Notes: a model not told the origin generated them from the letters alone. DNA of 64,000 nt from Galaxea fascicularis (GCA_948470475.1 OX419339.1:21274782-21338781); one strand, 5' to 3'. Shown: positions 24,755 through 36,465, numbered from the stretch's first letter. Translations and numbers: made by a program.

Positions 24755-26237
24755 CTGGTTGCAATATTATTATTTCAATCGCAAAACAGTTTACAGAATA
24801 TCACCTGATGATGGTCTCCTTCTTGATAAAAGGCCTTTTGTTTGAAGCAACAAAAAAAAAAAGATTGGAATTCAGTTTTTCAGATAGCGTCAGTTTATAC
24901 CCAGCTTAATCAGTGTTTCTTGAACAAAAATAAAAACATTACACATTTAGTTTTATGATTCAGTTAAAAGGTTGGCAAACAACATCTTAAATTTCTACCC
25001 CTCGTTCACAGTCTCTAAGATTCTTGATTCGAATATCTTACTGTGTTGTTTAACTACAAAGCGCACGTCTTCGGTGAGAATAATAAAGGCGTCATCTGAT
25101 TAAGTTTCAGTCCCGCTGATTGTAAAATTTATATTTATTTGAGAATTTAAAAACACATGTTAACGTGAAGTAGAGTTTTTTTTTTCTGTCATTATTATAG
25201 TTGCAGGATTTCACTTTTCAGCTGCTCGTGGTCCCTGGCCGATTTTCATCTTCGCGGACCAAACGTGCGGATTTAATCCCTTAAGGTTAATAACTTCTAG
25301 CCTAGCAACAGGTCCAACATAGTAGTCAGTTACCGACCATTTAATATCACTTGAATATGTTGTGTGTTGTCACTTTTGTAGCAGGTGGGCACTTTGCATA
25401 GTGTAGATTTTTTGACCGGTCCTCTTTCCAGCTTAACTTAATCACATTATTTCTAAAAGTCTTCTGACTGAGTAAGTTAACAAATGCGGGCTCTTGGAGG
25501 CAGGTTGTTGAATTTTATTCCCGTCAGCTGGTTTGTTTAGTATTCGTGTCACACCAAGCCTTTATTCATATGGGAACTTGAGCCCGGGCATTAGCTATGC
25601 CATGCTGATAAGGCCGAAGCAGCTGTCCATGGCTGCTAATACTCGTCTGTGCTCAAACTTTATTTGATAGGTTTAAGAGGGGTGATGCCCGCTACCGCTT
25701 GGCCATAGCGCCCTACCTGGCTTTCAGCTTATCTAGACACATTAATTTGTGAGGTAATCTTGTCCGGTCACACTAAGCCAAATCCCACAAACTTCAAATT
25801 TTCATAGTTTATTTAGTGCTAATACAAAACTGCACTAACGATATCATTGAATTCAAAGCCGACATCTTAATGATGTCAGCTATTTTGTTCGATAAAACTA
25901 ATTATTGCCACAAAGTTCCGCCAATATACTCCACCCTCGTCGTGTTTATTTAGCCAGCGAACCGAACTTGACTCCAGACTTGGTGCCGCCGCAACTAACA
26001 CTGAAAGTTGTCATCATGATGTTCACATCTGGCCCGCTGTAGGCCGTGTAAGAGACCAAATCAACGCAACGTGATGGGCCGCTCACGAAAATCGCGAGTA
26101 GGACTGGTTGATATTCATGTACATTTTGGACCCAAATCTGGCTCGCATTGCTGAAGTTTTGGCCACCTGACCTGAAAAGCCACTTCACACTGATGCACCA
26201 AATACCTCGGTGAGTGTGAACGCAGCTTCAAAAGTAA

Positions 26238-26836
26238 GGGCCTGTTTACGTGTAGGGAGGGTAACCCGTCTTAGAAGGGTTACCCTTGTAGAAGGGTCAA
26301 AAGACAGCCCTCCTTTACATGTGTAGAGTTATCCCTAGGGCTATATCCGCCAACAAAGCCCTCGGAAACCTGAAGCCATGGAATTCGTACTTCATCTTGT
26401 ACTCCCGGGTTTCTTCTGTCAAGCTGACCTTCGTTTTGATCAAGACGTTCGCTCATTAATTAGAAATCACCTAGAGAATGTTGTTTTCCAGCCGCCAAGC
26501 AGTTTCTTTGACTGTCCTCTTGACTTTCTTGAATTCGCTGCTCTTGCTAGCATAGTTCCTCGCAGGTTTATAACTGCGCAACGCCATGTTAATACTTGCA
26601 GGAATGTGACATTAATCTGACCGCCCTAAACTTGACCCTCCTAGGAGGGTGAACCTACTACTACGACCTTTTACATGGTTAAAATAAACTGAAAAAGGTG
26701 ACCTTCCTAGAAGTAGATAAGGTTACCCTCCTCTGAGAGTAACCCTACCTCGCATGTAAAATAACAGAGGGTAATCATCCTAGAAGGATAACCCTACCCT
26801 TCTGGGAGCGTTACTTCCCTCAATGAGAACATGCCC
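26238..26836. mobile_element. TIR element, GGGCCTGTTTACGTG terminus, Harbinger-like
   Basis: The left end GGGCCTGTTTACGTGTAGGG is mirrored at the right by an inverted GGGCATGTTCTCATTGAGGG. Flanking trinucleotides are TAA (left) and TTA (right), compatible with a mutated or unequal TWA target site. Subterminal AGGGTAACCC/GGGTTACCCT motifs are repeated many times. An 80-codon plus-strand frame (26378-26620) lies inside; I do not recognise its product. Best read as a non-autonomous PIF/Harbinger-type element about 600 bp long. Confidence 0.65.
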
Positions 26837-27086
26837 TTAAAATGAATCGGCAACAAATCAAAACATGTCTATAACAGATCAATTACAAGGTAACATTGAT
26901 AAAAAATAATAATAAACAATCAAGATTCACTAGGTTTTTTTTCTGAAAACTGTGTAATTTTTTCACCTTTCTTGATAAGTGGATCAAAACCAAAGCAAAC
27001 GCGAATGACTTTCGACTCTCTATTGAAAGATAAGATAATTCATGGCTATTTGGATGTGGACTATGTCACTTATAAGTATTGATCTG

Positions 27087-27560
27087 ACTGGTCCGACCAG
27101 AAATAGAAGAAACCATGACTTTAAAATCAGGCCTAGAGCAGCAAGGGAAAACTATTTTAAATTGTCATTTGTTTTAACGTTATGTTAATGACTGGAACTC
27201 TTTACCTAATTCTGTTGTGTTAGTTTCCAGTTTGAATGCTTTTAAAAACTCGATTACTTAATTATCGTTGTACTGAATCATATTTTATTATTTCCTATAA
27301 TTTACTATATTTCGATTTTACTTTTTTGTTTATTGTTGAGTAGTTCCTCCAGTTTCTTTTTCTTTCACAATGTATAGTTATATATTAGATATTCTATTTT
27401 CAATTGTGTTATCTTTTAGTTTGGAGAGCAGTTTTTTGTATAGGGATTCAGTTTCCCCCTATTGATTTCGTTTACCTTCTATACCTTTACATAGTTTTTT
27501 CTTTATTAGTTAGGATATTTTTGTACAGTGGTAAAAAGTATGATTAAATTTAAACTTAAA
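27087..27560 (+). pseudogene. Decayed 3' end of a non-LTR retrotransposon
   Basis: A short translated stretch from about 27187 reads NDWNSLPNSVVLVSSLNAFK, matching the WN-LP-..-FK signature at the extreme C-terminus of CR1/Jockey-like reverse-transcriptase ORFs. A stop precedes it in the same frame, and an AT-rich tail follows. It is a dead, 5'-truncated copy. Plus orientation follows from the reading direction. Confidence 0.6.
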
Positions 27561-28185
27561 CTACTGTAGTTCCTAGTTCTATCGCAATCATTCAAATTGT
27601 GTGAACGCAAGCACGATTTTCACTCGTTTGATTGGCTACTATACCTGAGCTATCATGTTTTATTTGGCTATCAATCAAAGCCTTGTTTTTCTCTTTTACC
27701 GCCTCTCTACGTTTATGATTGTATTGATTGTATTGATTGTACTAATATTAGCAGGAAGTCATTTCAGATCGTTAATCTTAGTCATCCGGAATTTTTGGTA
27801 GAAATTATCTTTTCGTGATCAACTGTATTTTTCTTTCGAAGTTTTGTCTCGCTTGAGGGGCTTGCTGTTACTTTGCTAACGTTATTATTTTCTTGCGTTT
27901 TTCTGATGTTAGGAGCACCTTTTGGGATTCGAACAGTCTAAAGACAAATTGAAGTGCGAAACCGCTCTTTGAGCTAAAAAACTACGAATTTCCAGAACTG
28001 TTTCAATGATTTAAAATAGAACAGTTTTCAATTAAATGTCGTAGAGCGGTTTCAATCACGTGTCGAAAGTAATCCGTGTTTGTTTTGGTTTTGCTTTCCT
28101 TTGCTCTGTGATTAGTTGACAAAATTCGCGCCACTTTCTTGGCCAATGAGAAGCAAAACGTCTTACATTAACTGAATTCGAGTTC

Positions 28186-28265
28186 CATACTGTAAGTTAC
28201 GGACCGAACAGGCCATAAATCAACGGGGAAAAACAGAAATCCGTAATTTAAATCAACGGACAAGG
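28186..28265. repeat. Copy of the TACTGTAAGTTACGGAC repeat
   Basis: Contains TACTGTAAGTTACGGACC followed by a GAACAGGCCATAAATCAACGG segment. Related sequence occurs at 41499-41616, where it forms an inverted pair. A second CCGTAATTTAAATCAACGGA segment suggests a partial foldback here. Dispersed, non-coding. Confidence 0.5.
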
Positions 28266-28620
28266 AAAACGAGGTTAGTAAAATATTTGTTATATCTCTG
28301 ACATTAATCGAGCGCGGAAGGAAGGAAACCAGTTGAAGTCAAGCGCCCACTTTCAAATTTAGCAGACCGTAGAGTAGAATAGGGCCCGCAAAATTGACCA
28401 ATCACAGCGCGCGCATTACTGTAATCGAAAACCAAAATTGGGGCCAGTTGCATGTAATTATACTTCAAATTGTGATTCGTTGAGTGAGCTGTCCTAGTGT
28501 CTTGTGATTGGTCAAAGTGATTGCGTTGGACTCTACCCTAAAACCAAGGCCAAAACAATCACTGCAGGCAATCACAACAGGTCTAAATCAGTGCAATGAG
28601 AATTCGAAGCAATTACAATA

Positions 28621-28660
28621 GAGAGGTTAAGCATGACGTTTACGGCAAACGGCAAACGGC
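28621..28660 (+). repeat. Harbinger left terminal inverted repeat
   Basis: Forty bases identical to the reverse complement of 35121-35160. Ends in tandem CGGCAAA units that continue into subterminal GCCGTTTT/GCCGTC motifs as far as about 28730, plausible binding sites for the element's own proteins. Confidence 0.95.
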
Positions 28661-29016
28661 AAGGATGACCACGTGACCATTTTTTCCCGCCGTTTTTGAC
28701 GTTCGCCGTCTGAACTTTGCCGTTTTCAACGTGAAGAGGAGAGGTTTCACGTTCATAAAAAACGTGAGTAAAATTTGTATTTTTTTATGCTGTTGTGATG
28801 CATTAACAAACGTGTGCTTTAAGGCAAAGCTACGTTACTTCTTTTTTTACGTAAAAACAATTGTTTCGTATTGACTTTAGAGGGAAATCATTCGGAAAAA
28901 TGTAAAACAGTGCGATGGGCTCCGGACTGTTCTTCGTTTTTGAAGTGCATCGAAATTTTATGTTGTTGCTTTTTTGTTTTTGTTTTTAATCTTTAGAAGC
29001 CATAAGAGTTAATATA

Positions 29017-31138
29017 ATGGCTCCATTTCGCTGGCCAAAAGTGGATCAAGATATTGCACTTTGCAAAGAAATTATAGCGCGGCGCCCCACGAAAGCGGAC
29101 GACTGGGAGGACATTGCAGAGTTTCTTTCCAACTTGTTTACCACAGAAAATAATCCAGTCCAACTAAAAGGGCGAGGATGTCGTGAGCGGAGTGAGCTGT
29201 TGGTGAAAAAATATAAGTCCGAAGAGCGGAAAGCTTTAAAGAGGTAAGTTAAACCCGTGCTCGTATGATTTGCTCGGTTTATGGTCAGTTCGTTCTATGG
29301 TCAGATCATTCGTAGTCAGATCGTTCCACAGTACGGTTATATCGTCAAACCGTTCCACTACAGTAAGGAAAACCTTCTCATTCAATGGAAATGTAAAGAA
29401 AAACGTCCAACCTTTCAGTGGACGGACTTTGTTCGCCATGTTCACCGATGCGCTGAATTTGTTCGAGAACTTTCATGACACCTCAGTTTGAAAACATTCA
29501 GATTTCATATGTATTTGTTAAGGTAAGTCTTAAATGAAGCTGAAAAGTTGAATGTATCGAAAGCTTTGCAGCACTCCATCATATTAGCAGTAAAGTCAAC
29601 ACGATCAGTTCATCATTCCTATCAGCAGTCCCCCTGATCTTTCTCATATTGCACGGGGATCTATCCACTCTGTACATCTGTATGTGTGATGTATGCTGCT
29701 TTAGGCCTTTTAAAATTTTACATTTTATATATATTTGAGATTTTAAACCTTTTTAAATCTCAAAAGTTCAAATACTTCATTTACTTATTTTTTCATTAAA
29801 TTTTAATTAAGTTTAACTTTAGCTAAGATATATTGTATTGTGTAAATAGTGCCCCCTATTAGTTTTTATTAGAGGTAAATACTGTCGACGCTTTAATAAA
29901 GTCATTCCTTCCTTCCTTATAAATATCAGTCCATCTATAAGAAGAATGATCTGACCATGGAACGAAGTCACATTGATTGTATCTGATTTAGATCTGGAAG
30001 TGAGGAGGAATATGACGAACTTAATACCCTGTTAGAGGACATAACCACATATCTGGAGGACATATCAGCAAATGTAGTGACAAAACAAAAGAAAAAGGAA
30101 GAAGATGACAGATCAAAAGGCTTGGCCATGAGGAAAGCAGCAATGGAAACTTATGTCAGTACGTCGACCTGAAATGATTATTGCTGTGTAAACGATAATG
30201 ATTTTAGCCCATTACTTTGAAATATGATGGTTATTGCACTACATAAAATCCATTTAACAAAGGATGTTTTAAGATCCCATTCATAGGATATAATATATGG
30301 ATTAAAAGGAGATTTGACCAGCAATTAATGTATGGTAACCATTCATGAACATACTGTGAATAAGTCATTTTGTTGTAACCAGTTGTATGTGTGAAATATT
30401 TCCTTGATCTCACAATGATTTCAGAGAATTCAAAGAGCGATTCTAGCAGTCAAGAAAAGGAAGAAGACGAAGAACTATTTTTTCCAGGTATTCATGATTA
30501 TTATATTAACCCTTTCAGCACGTGCACCAGTGGCTACTTATAGATTTTACTCTGTTTAACACCAGACGATTTTACCCGTCAAAGGGAGACCCTTGGTGGT
30601 GAAAGGGTTAAAATGTTTGTGATAAAAATAATGAGAATATTTGATCTCCGTTTTGAATTTGTCAAAAGACAATAATTTGGTAGTTCCAATTCTCACATAA
30701 ATAATGTTTTATTTTTTGTGCAGTTTATATAGCTTTTCATTCCATCTTTTGCCTAGATAGAAACTAGCACATGTATTTGGACTGAAATATACTGTATTGT
30801 TGCAAGAGTAGTATAATAATTTATGTTATTAATTATAATAAATTAACTTGAATTCCTGCTATGAAAATAATAATATTATCCTCAAATCTTTTAATATAAA
30901 CCAATTTTTCTATCATCAAACAATTGCAGGATGCTCAAAGAAAACCAAGAGAGGCCGTACAGGCTCATCCCAAATGCTTAATTATCTAAGTACAAAGCAT
31001 GAAAACAGTATGCAAATAAAAGAAAGGAGACTAACCCTGGAAGAAAGAAAACTTCAACTAGAAGAGAAAAAGATGGTATTGGAAGAAATGAAATGGAAGA
31101 TGATGATGTCTTGTCATGCCAACACTCAAAATGATTGA
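29017..31138 (+). CDS. Harbinger Myb/SANT-like DNA-binding protein
   Basis: Four exons, 29017-29243, 29992-30158, 30425-30487 and 30930-31138, join in frame to 221 residues. The N-terminal 75 residues have the trihelix/SANT pattern of the second Harbinger ORF (WPKVDQDIALCKEIIARRP, DDWEDIAEFL, LKGRGCRERSELL), and exon 2 continues with the typical SGSEEEYDELNTLLEDI. Exon 3 is acidic (EKEEDEELFFP); exon 4 is a lysine/glutamate-rich probable coiled coil (ERRLTLEERKLQLEEKKM). In characterised Harbingers this protein binds the transposon ends and helps bring the transposase into the nucleus. The exon 2 donor was set at GTACGT because only that phase leads into the FFP-G-CSKK continuation. It converges on the transposase gene about 460 bp away. 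No disabling change is seen. Confidence 0.87.
29286..29968. mobile_element. Nested inverted-repeat element in Myb-gene intron 1
   Basis: The ends at 29286-29310 and 29945-29968 are inverted copies (TTCGTTCTATGGTCAGATCATT against its complement with one or two changes). Within it, about 29830-29925, is a segment ending AATAAAGTCATTCCTTCCTTCC, like the 3' tail of a non-LTR retroelement. The intron therefore holds at least one later insertion, possibly two layers. Confidence 0.55.
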
Positions 31139-31602
31139 TGTGATTACTTTAAGGCCCTGTTTATATTGATATGAGCCCTTATTTAGAACTTATTCATACG
31201 TTTACATTTCAGACATACATAGAATTGTACTTTTCAAAAGAAAATATGCTATTGAGAATGAGTTAATATCAAGTTTAAGTTCACTATTTATTAAAGTTGA
31301 CTTCAATACACCTATATTACTGCCTCCCTCTGTACAACTCAACAAGCAATAATTATTACATTTGAAAATATCATATTTTCCTTCCTGTCAATTTTCTTCT
31401 GCTTCAACAAAAATTAGTAAGTTCCCAGCAGGAAAATTTCAGTCATTTCTAAACCGCAAAAATTTGCTCCTTCAAACACAAACATGGGTTACTTTTCATC
31501 TGTCAGCCAGTCTGTTGACAGAAAACTATTATTTTACAGACCTGGTCACATACTATCTACTGTGCCTTAACTTACACTTGCATTGTTGTTTAATTATCCA
31601 AA

Positions 31603-34600
31603 CTAGCAATTGTTCAAATAAGTTTCAAGCTCTGGGGGATCCAGATCAAAAAATTGGCCTGTTTGTGAGCCATATAGGCAAGTGTGGCAGTTCACCAACA
31701 AAGCAGCTACAATATAAAGCTTACCAACTGGTTGCAAAAGAACTTTCAAGTTTTTAGAAAAGTCTACAAATGCAAAATATTTGACTATCTTCCCATATCC
31801 CCACTCTACACTTGTTCGTACAGCACTCATGGCTTCATTGAAATTTTGTTCAGCTGGTGTAAGCTGTGCATTCCTAAATGGAGCTAGAATATGCCTCCTG
31901 ACAGGGTAAGCAGGATCGCCATAGATAACATAAGGATCACCATTGGCCTTATTCATTTTTCTCTCCAGCTCTTCAAGTAGACCACTTTCACGCAACATAA
32001 ATGCATCATGGCGACGCCCTTCTAGGGGTCCAAACAAGTGACATATTAGTCCATTTGGTGCTACCACAGACTGAAACATTAATAGCAAAAACCAAATGTC
32101 ATTTCTCTACTTTACTTTAAATTACATGTTTTACCGCAATGTGTAATTCCAGAAAATATCCATACCTCCCCCACGGAAGGTATTTTTTCTCAGACCCCCC
32201 ACCCCTCTGGAAATTCCAATTAAACTTCATACATTTCTTTACATTTTTTGGCCTTACAGGACCTCCCACCCCCCAGGAAATTCCAATCCCTTCTGTGGGG
32301 GGAGTATGGATATTTTCTGGAACTGCACAATTGCTACTGATCTAGCAATCTGATTGCTAATTTGCTGTTGTCGATATGAGTCTAGACAACGCTTCTTGCA
32401 TCAACATGTAACACAATGCCTTTTTGAGCTTGTGTTCCGAAAAAATAACATTATCCTTATTAGTCAAGCTTTTGTGGTAAAAAGCAAATCGAATGTGGTT
32501 TCGCATTGTCCACATACTCTTATCGACAATGATGCATATGCATGTCATCACAGTGGTCAAAATTTGTCGTGGACTCACTGGGCCATACCTCATGAGTCCA
32601 CAACATTTTGACCACTGTGATGATGCATGCTCATTGTCAATAAGAGTAGGACAATAATAAACCAAATTTGATTTGCTAATTAGAGGAATAAAGTTAGTCT
32701 CAGTTGCATGCTCAGACACTACACAAATTCAAGGGTGTATCATGAGTTGTTTGAATAAACGTGTTGTAGACTGAAAGTTATGGCAGATTAAACAAGAAAC
32801 AAACAGAAAATTACTATTCAACTGTTGCACAGAGGAAGTCTGCATGCCAGGTGATCTGGTGACGTAATGAAAAGGCCCCGCCAAAAATTTTTAATGCTGT
32901 ATCCCACAACCACGTGCGGTCCTAGGTGTTGTTTTCCCATTGCCAAAACGTAACAGATCATTTCCCGTGTCTCCCAAATTTCCTGTTACTGAATGCAGAG
33001 AGTAAAAGTTGAAATAGAACCGGCGAGATCTGCCCTCGCGACCGCCACGTTAAATTCAAAAACAACACCTCAGGCCACGAGCGGTTGTGGGATACGGCAT
33101 TAAAATTTTTGTGCCCAGGCCTCTTCATTACGTCACCAGATCACCAGGTGATCTAGACATCACCATTTCATTGACCACTGTGCACAAATTATCAAGTGCA
33201 GCAGGAGTGTAGGGGAAACAAGAATTGTAAGTAAACATTGCCTGTCTAACAAACAAAATTGTAATATCTAGCCTTAAAATTCTGACATACCTGAAATTTT
33301 AAACAATGGGTTCTCTTGTGGCCAGAAAACATTATTCGTTGGTTCTTCACTGGTCTGCAAATTGGCCTGGCAGTGCCATCAATAAAACCCCAGCAGTCTC
33401 TAAGTGGGGAACCCTTATCAAAAATGGCTTTAGCAAAAGCCTGTGGATTCAGCCACACATAATCCAAGTTATGTAAGAGATTACCAAATCTCGTGTGAAT
33501 GTCTGTAAGAATCTAAAAATTTCATGAAGAACAAAATTAACTTGAAAATGATCTCTGTAAGTCGGAAAAAAGAAACTCAATATGGACACTTTTAACAAAG
33601 CACATACCTCATTAAAAATCATGCTCAGTTCAGGTTCGGGCCGGCCAAACATATGTGTTAATTCACACCATCTGTTTGGGTATGTAAGCCTCCGTAGTAA
33701 AATGAGCAAGGCTTCCATTCCAGGACATACAGTCCGTTGTTGGCAGACATAGAAGTCTGGAAGCCTCAGTCCATTTACTAATCTAACAAAATGATGTTTA
33801 TCAAATCTGCAGAGCAAAATGAGAAAAGGGAATATTTACTGGTGGAACTAGAACTTATGTACCAGTGAAATCGAAGATTAAACATCCCCCCCCCCCCTAC
33901 CCCAAGCATTTGGCATCTTTTCCTGTCCGGGAGAGAGGGAATTTGAAGAAAAATTTTCCAAAAATTCAAATGTCCAGGAAGTGGTGGGGGGGGGGGAGGG
34001 GAATGTTGAAGCTTCAATTTGACCGGTACATTAGACAAGACAATCTAAAAATCTGTGTCACAGATACATATTTTTTCACAATTTTCCCTTCAAATATCTT
34101 GAAACAACCTTCAGTTGAGAGAAACTATCTGTATGATATGTTTTAAGAGAAGATTTCTCAATTACAAACATACCTTTCTCAGTTTCGACAAGACCTGGAC
34201 TGTTTACTTTTTAATATATTCTTAACTTGTAAATTAGTGGTTGTCATTGATTAATTTACAGTGTATTCATTGTACACATAAAATGAACCATTATTTTTTT
34301 TGGTTTTGGTTGAGAAGTCTGTATTATCTGTCCAAGTCTCCAAATATTTAAGACTATCTGTATCAGTTGGTTTTGTTGAGCCGAAAATTGGCCTTTTTAT
34401 GTCGTCAGTTGATTCAATTTATTTTCGTTTTGATGTGAATTGGCGTTTTCATGCGTCAGTTGCTTTAGTTTAAATTTCCGTGGTGATTTGTTTCGATATT
34501 AATTGGCTTTTTTTTTGTTCTGCCGTGAGCTGGTTTCGTTTTATTTGTCGTGGTTGGCTTTGCTTTGTAGTGAACTGGCTTTTTTCGCGGTGAGTTGGTT

Positions 34601-35005
34601 CAATTGTTTCCAAAGTTTCGTCCAGACGTCTGTGTCACGAAATCGCGTGAGATGAGGCTTAACATAATTAATTGCGACAAAGTTCACCTGAACAAACTCT
34701 GAAAATCATCTTCGCTTATGTCTTGATAGTTAACGTGGGCACCGAGTTCTCTTGGGGTGAAAACATTTTGAAGCAAAAGGAGCTCCAGATCATCGTCCGA
34801 ACTGTCGCTACCGCTTTCTGACTCTTCACTGCTGCTGTCGGCTTCAGCAAGCATTATTTCCAAAAGTTCTTGTCTAACTCGTCTATAAATAAAAGATAAA
34901 GCTAAATTATCAAATACAGGTTTCCATTATGGACGAAAAAAACCCAAGGTCAGAAAATTTAAGCTTTTTACGAGTTTCGTGAAACACTCACCGTTTAGCC
35001 GCCAT
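31603..35005 (-). CDS. PIF/Harbinger (HARBI1-type) DDE transposase
   Basis: Five minus-strand exons, 35005-34992, 34882-34688, 33806-33608, 33512-33291 and 32070-31603, join in frame to 365 residues; vertebrate HARBI1 has about 349. The start MAAKRRVRQELLEIML leads to an acidic serine-rich segment, then a helix-turn-helix-like region (exon 3, including LTYPNRWCELTHMFGRPE). The DDE nuclease follows: D181 in GFIDGT, D262 in YGDPAYP and E299 in SVEWGYG, with the family motif GPLEGRRHDAFML. All three catalytic acids are present and there are no stops or frameshifts. Each splice uses GT/AG with matching phase. The enzyme would cut and rejoin the element's ends together with the Myb-like partner. 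Introns 2 and 4 carry smaller repeats. It could be an active transposase or an exapted gene; intact termini favour the former. Confidence 0.92.
32151..32331. mobile_element. MITE nested in transposase intron 4 (first)
   Basis: Inverted termini TTCCAGAAAATATCCATAC close a 181-bp unit; the interior is rich in CCTCCCCCAC and its complement. No ORF of interest. Lies wholly within the intron between transposase exons 4 and 5. Confidence 0.75.
32480..32680. mobile_element. Foldback nested in transposase intron 4 (second)
   Basis: Two arms of about 95 bp are near-complementary. Shared strings include CATCACAGTGGTCAAAAT, GGACTCA and AGCAAATCRAAT, with a short central GGCCATACCTCATGA region. The almost complete self-complementarity is characteristic of a short foldback element. 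Confidence 0.75.
32850..33145. mobile_element. MITE nested in transposase intron 4 (third)
   Basis: Inverted ends GGTGATCTGGTGACGTAATG, followed inwards by matching AATGCYGTATCCCACAACC segments on both sides. About 296 bp, without coding capacity. No unambiguous target duplication. Confidence 0.75.
33857..34032. mobile_element. Foldback with poly-C/poly-G core in transposase intron 2
   Basis: The ends ATGTACCAGTGAAAT and its diverged complement ATTTGACCGGTACAT flank a poly-C run on the left and a poly-G run on the right, so the unit is self-complementary. Lies in the intron between transposase exons 2 and 3. Confidence 0.65.
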
Positions 35006-35120
35006 GTTTTCCAATGTTGCAATTCAAGCTTGTTTACTAGTTTCCAGTTCTTTCCGGGTGTACGCGAAGCTTAAGCGCGGGAACTCAAAACGGCAAACGG
35101 CAAACGGCAAACGTCGACCA

Positions 35121-35160
35121 GCCGTTTGCCGTTTGCCGTAAACGTCATGCTTAACCTCTC
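35121..35160 (-). repeat. Harbinger right terminal inverted repeat
   Basis: Exact inverted match to 28621-28660. Directly inside (about 35089-35120) are further CGGCAAA units in the opposite orientation, so the right end carries a small palindromic cluster of the same motif. Confidence 0.95.
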
Positions 35161-36321
35161 TATTATCTTGCTTAAAGCGCGGGAAAATGCGCGCGTTCAA
35201 GTCACGATTACTGTTTTTTTGTTTTTGTTTTTCATTGGTTGAAAAAGTGGCGCGAGTTTTGCTGGCCAATCACAGAGGAAATCAATGCAAACCAAAGCAA
35301 ACGTAATTTTTTCCTTTTCAATAAAATCACTCCAACTGAGCAACCGAATAACGATATCAACGATAACAATAACAATAATGATATCGTTGTAAGACAGTAA
35401 TAAAAAGTAATAATTAGTATTATTATAATAATAAATAACTTTTTTAGGCACGGTAAGACCTTTAGGAGATTACAAAAAAGACTGTGTTTAAATGACCAGC
35501 AGCCGGTCAAGGTTGTAAAACCACTAAATGAACGGAAGACCGATATTTCCTTGACAAATGCAGAAAAATTGAGCTAAACTATGACATTTTCTACAAATGA
35601 CTGCATTTACGGACTTAACTATCGAAGCGATGCAGTTTTATTAATACAAACTATCAAAGTACAAATTGTCTAAATGACCGGAAGCCGATCATATCTTTAA
35701 GCCTCAGCTAATACAAACGTCTATATTCCTCGACTCCTAGCCCTAATCCCTAACCTAAAACACATTTAATCTCCCCGTAGTATTAAGTCTAAAGATAACA
35801 AGGCCCTTGAAATGAAGCCCAAGTCGGAAAAGTTAAAATGAAATAGCTAAGGCTAACTGCTTATAGTATAGATACAATAAAAATTCATGCAAGAACTGAA
35901 AAGCTAGTGTAAAAGTAGATAATTAATAAAAGAAAATTTCTTGCCTAACAAGGACGCAACGGTGTGCTCATCATTACACAACAAATCTTGATTTGAAACT
36001 TGCCGGTGATGATGCCTACCTTTAATGTTCCACAGCACCGCTTCACCATTACTGAAGCTCCTTTTTAAGTATTCAGTACGAGGAAGTGTTACTGCCAGAT
36101 TGTTTTCACTCAATAAGTGTTGAAGACAAATAGACGAGTCCATGTTGCGTTGTTGCCCTAGTTTATGCCAATTAAATCGACTAATATAATTGGACTAAGT
36201 AATTATTCGAGCAGGAGGACTGTTTTGTAATTTTTGAAGCTTCTGGGAAAGGCCTTTTACTACAATTTCTCTAAGCCGCGCTGTAGTAATTTAAGTCTGA
36301 GCGAGAGCGCGATAAGGATAG

Positions 36322-36465
36322 GTAATCACATGGGGCCGAGTAAACATCACTTGTGTTTTCAGAAGTTGCTGATCAATCGCCTGAGTCATGACGAGGGCAA
36401 TATCAGCAACTTCTGAAAACACAAGTGATGATTAACCCTTAATTTTACGAGGAAACATGCGATTA
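36322..36465. mobile_element. Foldback element (29-bp perfect inner arms)
   Basis: 36345-36373 and 36402-36430 are exact reverse complements (CATCACTTGTGTTTTCAGAA...). Outer parts (GTAATCACATG / CATGCGATTAC) match less well. Non-coding; probably a small DNA-transposon derivative. Confidence 0.7.

Larger units (their letters stand above)
14431..26237. other. No confident gene; intergenic DNA with repeats
   Basis: This stretch upstream of nkd contains no protein I can name. Most open frames are short and compositionally like noise. Separately listed are a dispersed repeat at 19262-19400, a (CT)n tract, a 77-bp tandem array and two splice-compatible candidate exons (24473-24754 and 22697-22908). 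The nkd promoter should lie just above 14430, but I see no clear core element. Confidence 0.5.
28621..35160. mobile_element. Complete PIF/Harbinger DNA transposon, two genes
   Basis: The ends at 28621-28660 and 35121-35160 are perfect 40-bp inverted repeats (GAGAGGTTAAGCATGACG...). Further CGGCAAA / CGTTTGCCG motifs lie just inside both ends. Between them are the two expected Harbinger genes in convergent orientation: a Myb/SANT-like protein (29017-31138, plus) and a DDE transposase (35005-31603, minus), both free of stops after splicing. The flanking dinucleotide is TA on each side; the usual three-base TWA duplication is not seen. The 6540-bp size is inflated by smaller elements within introns. 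Perfect termini and open frames suggest recent activity or retained function. Confidence 0.92.

Noticed and set aside
35904..36143. 79-codon minus-strand ATG frame
   Set aside because: No recognised domain, only a GC-type donor near 35948 and no downstream partner exon.
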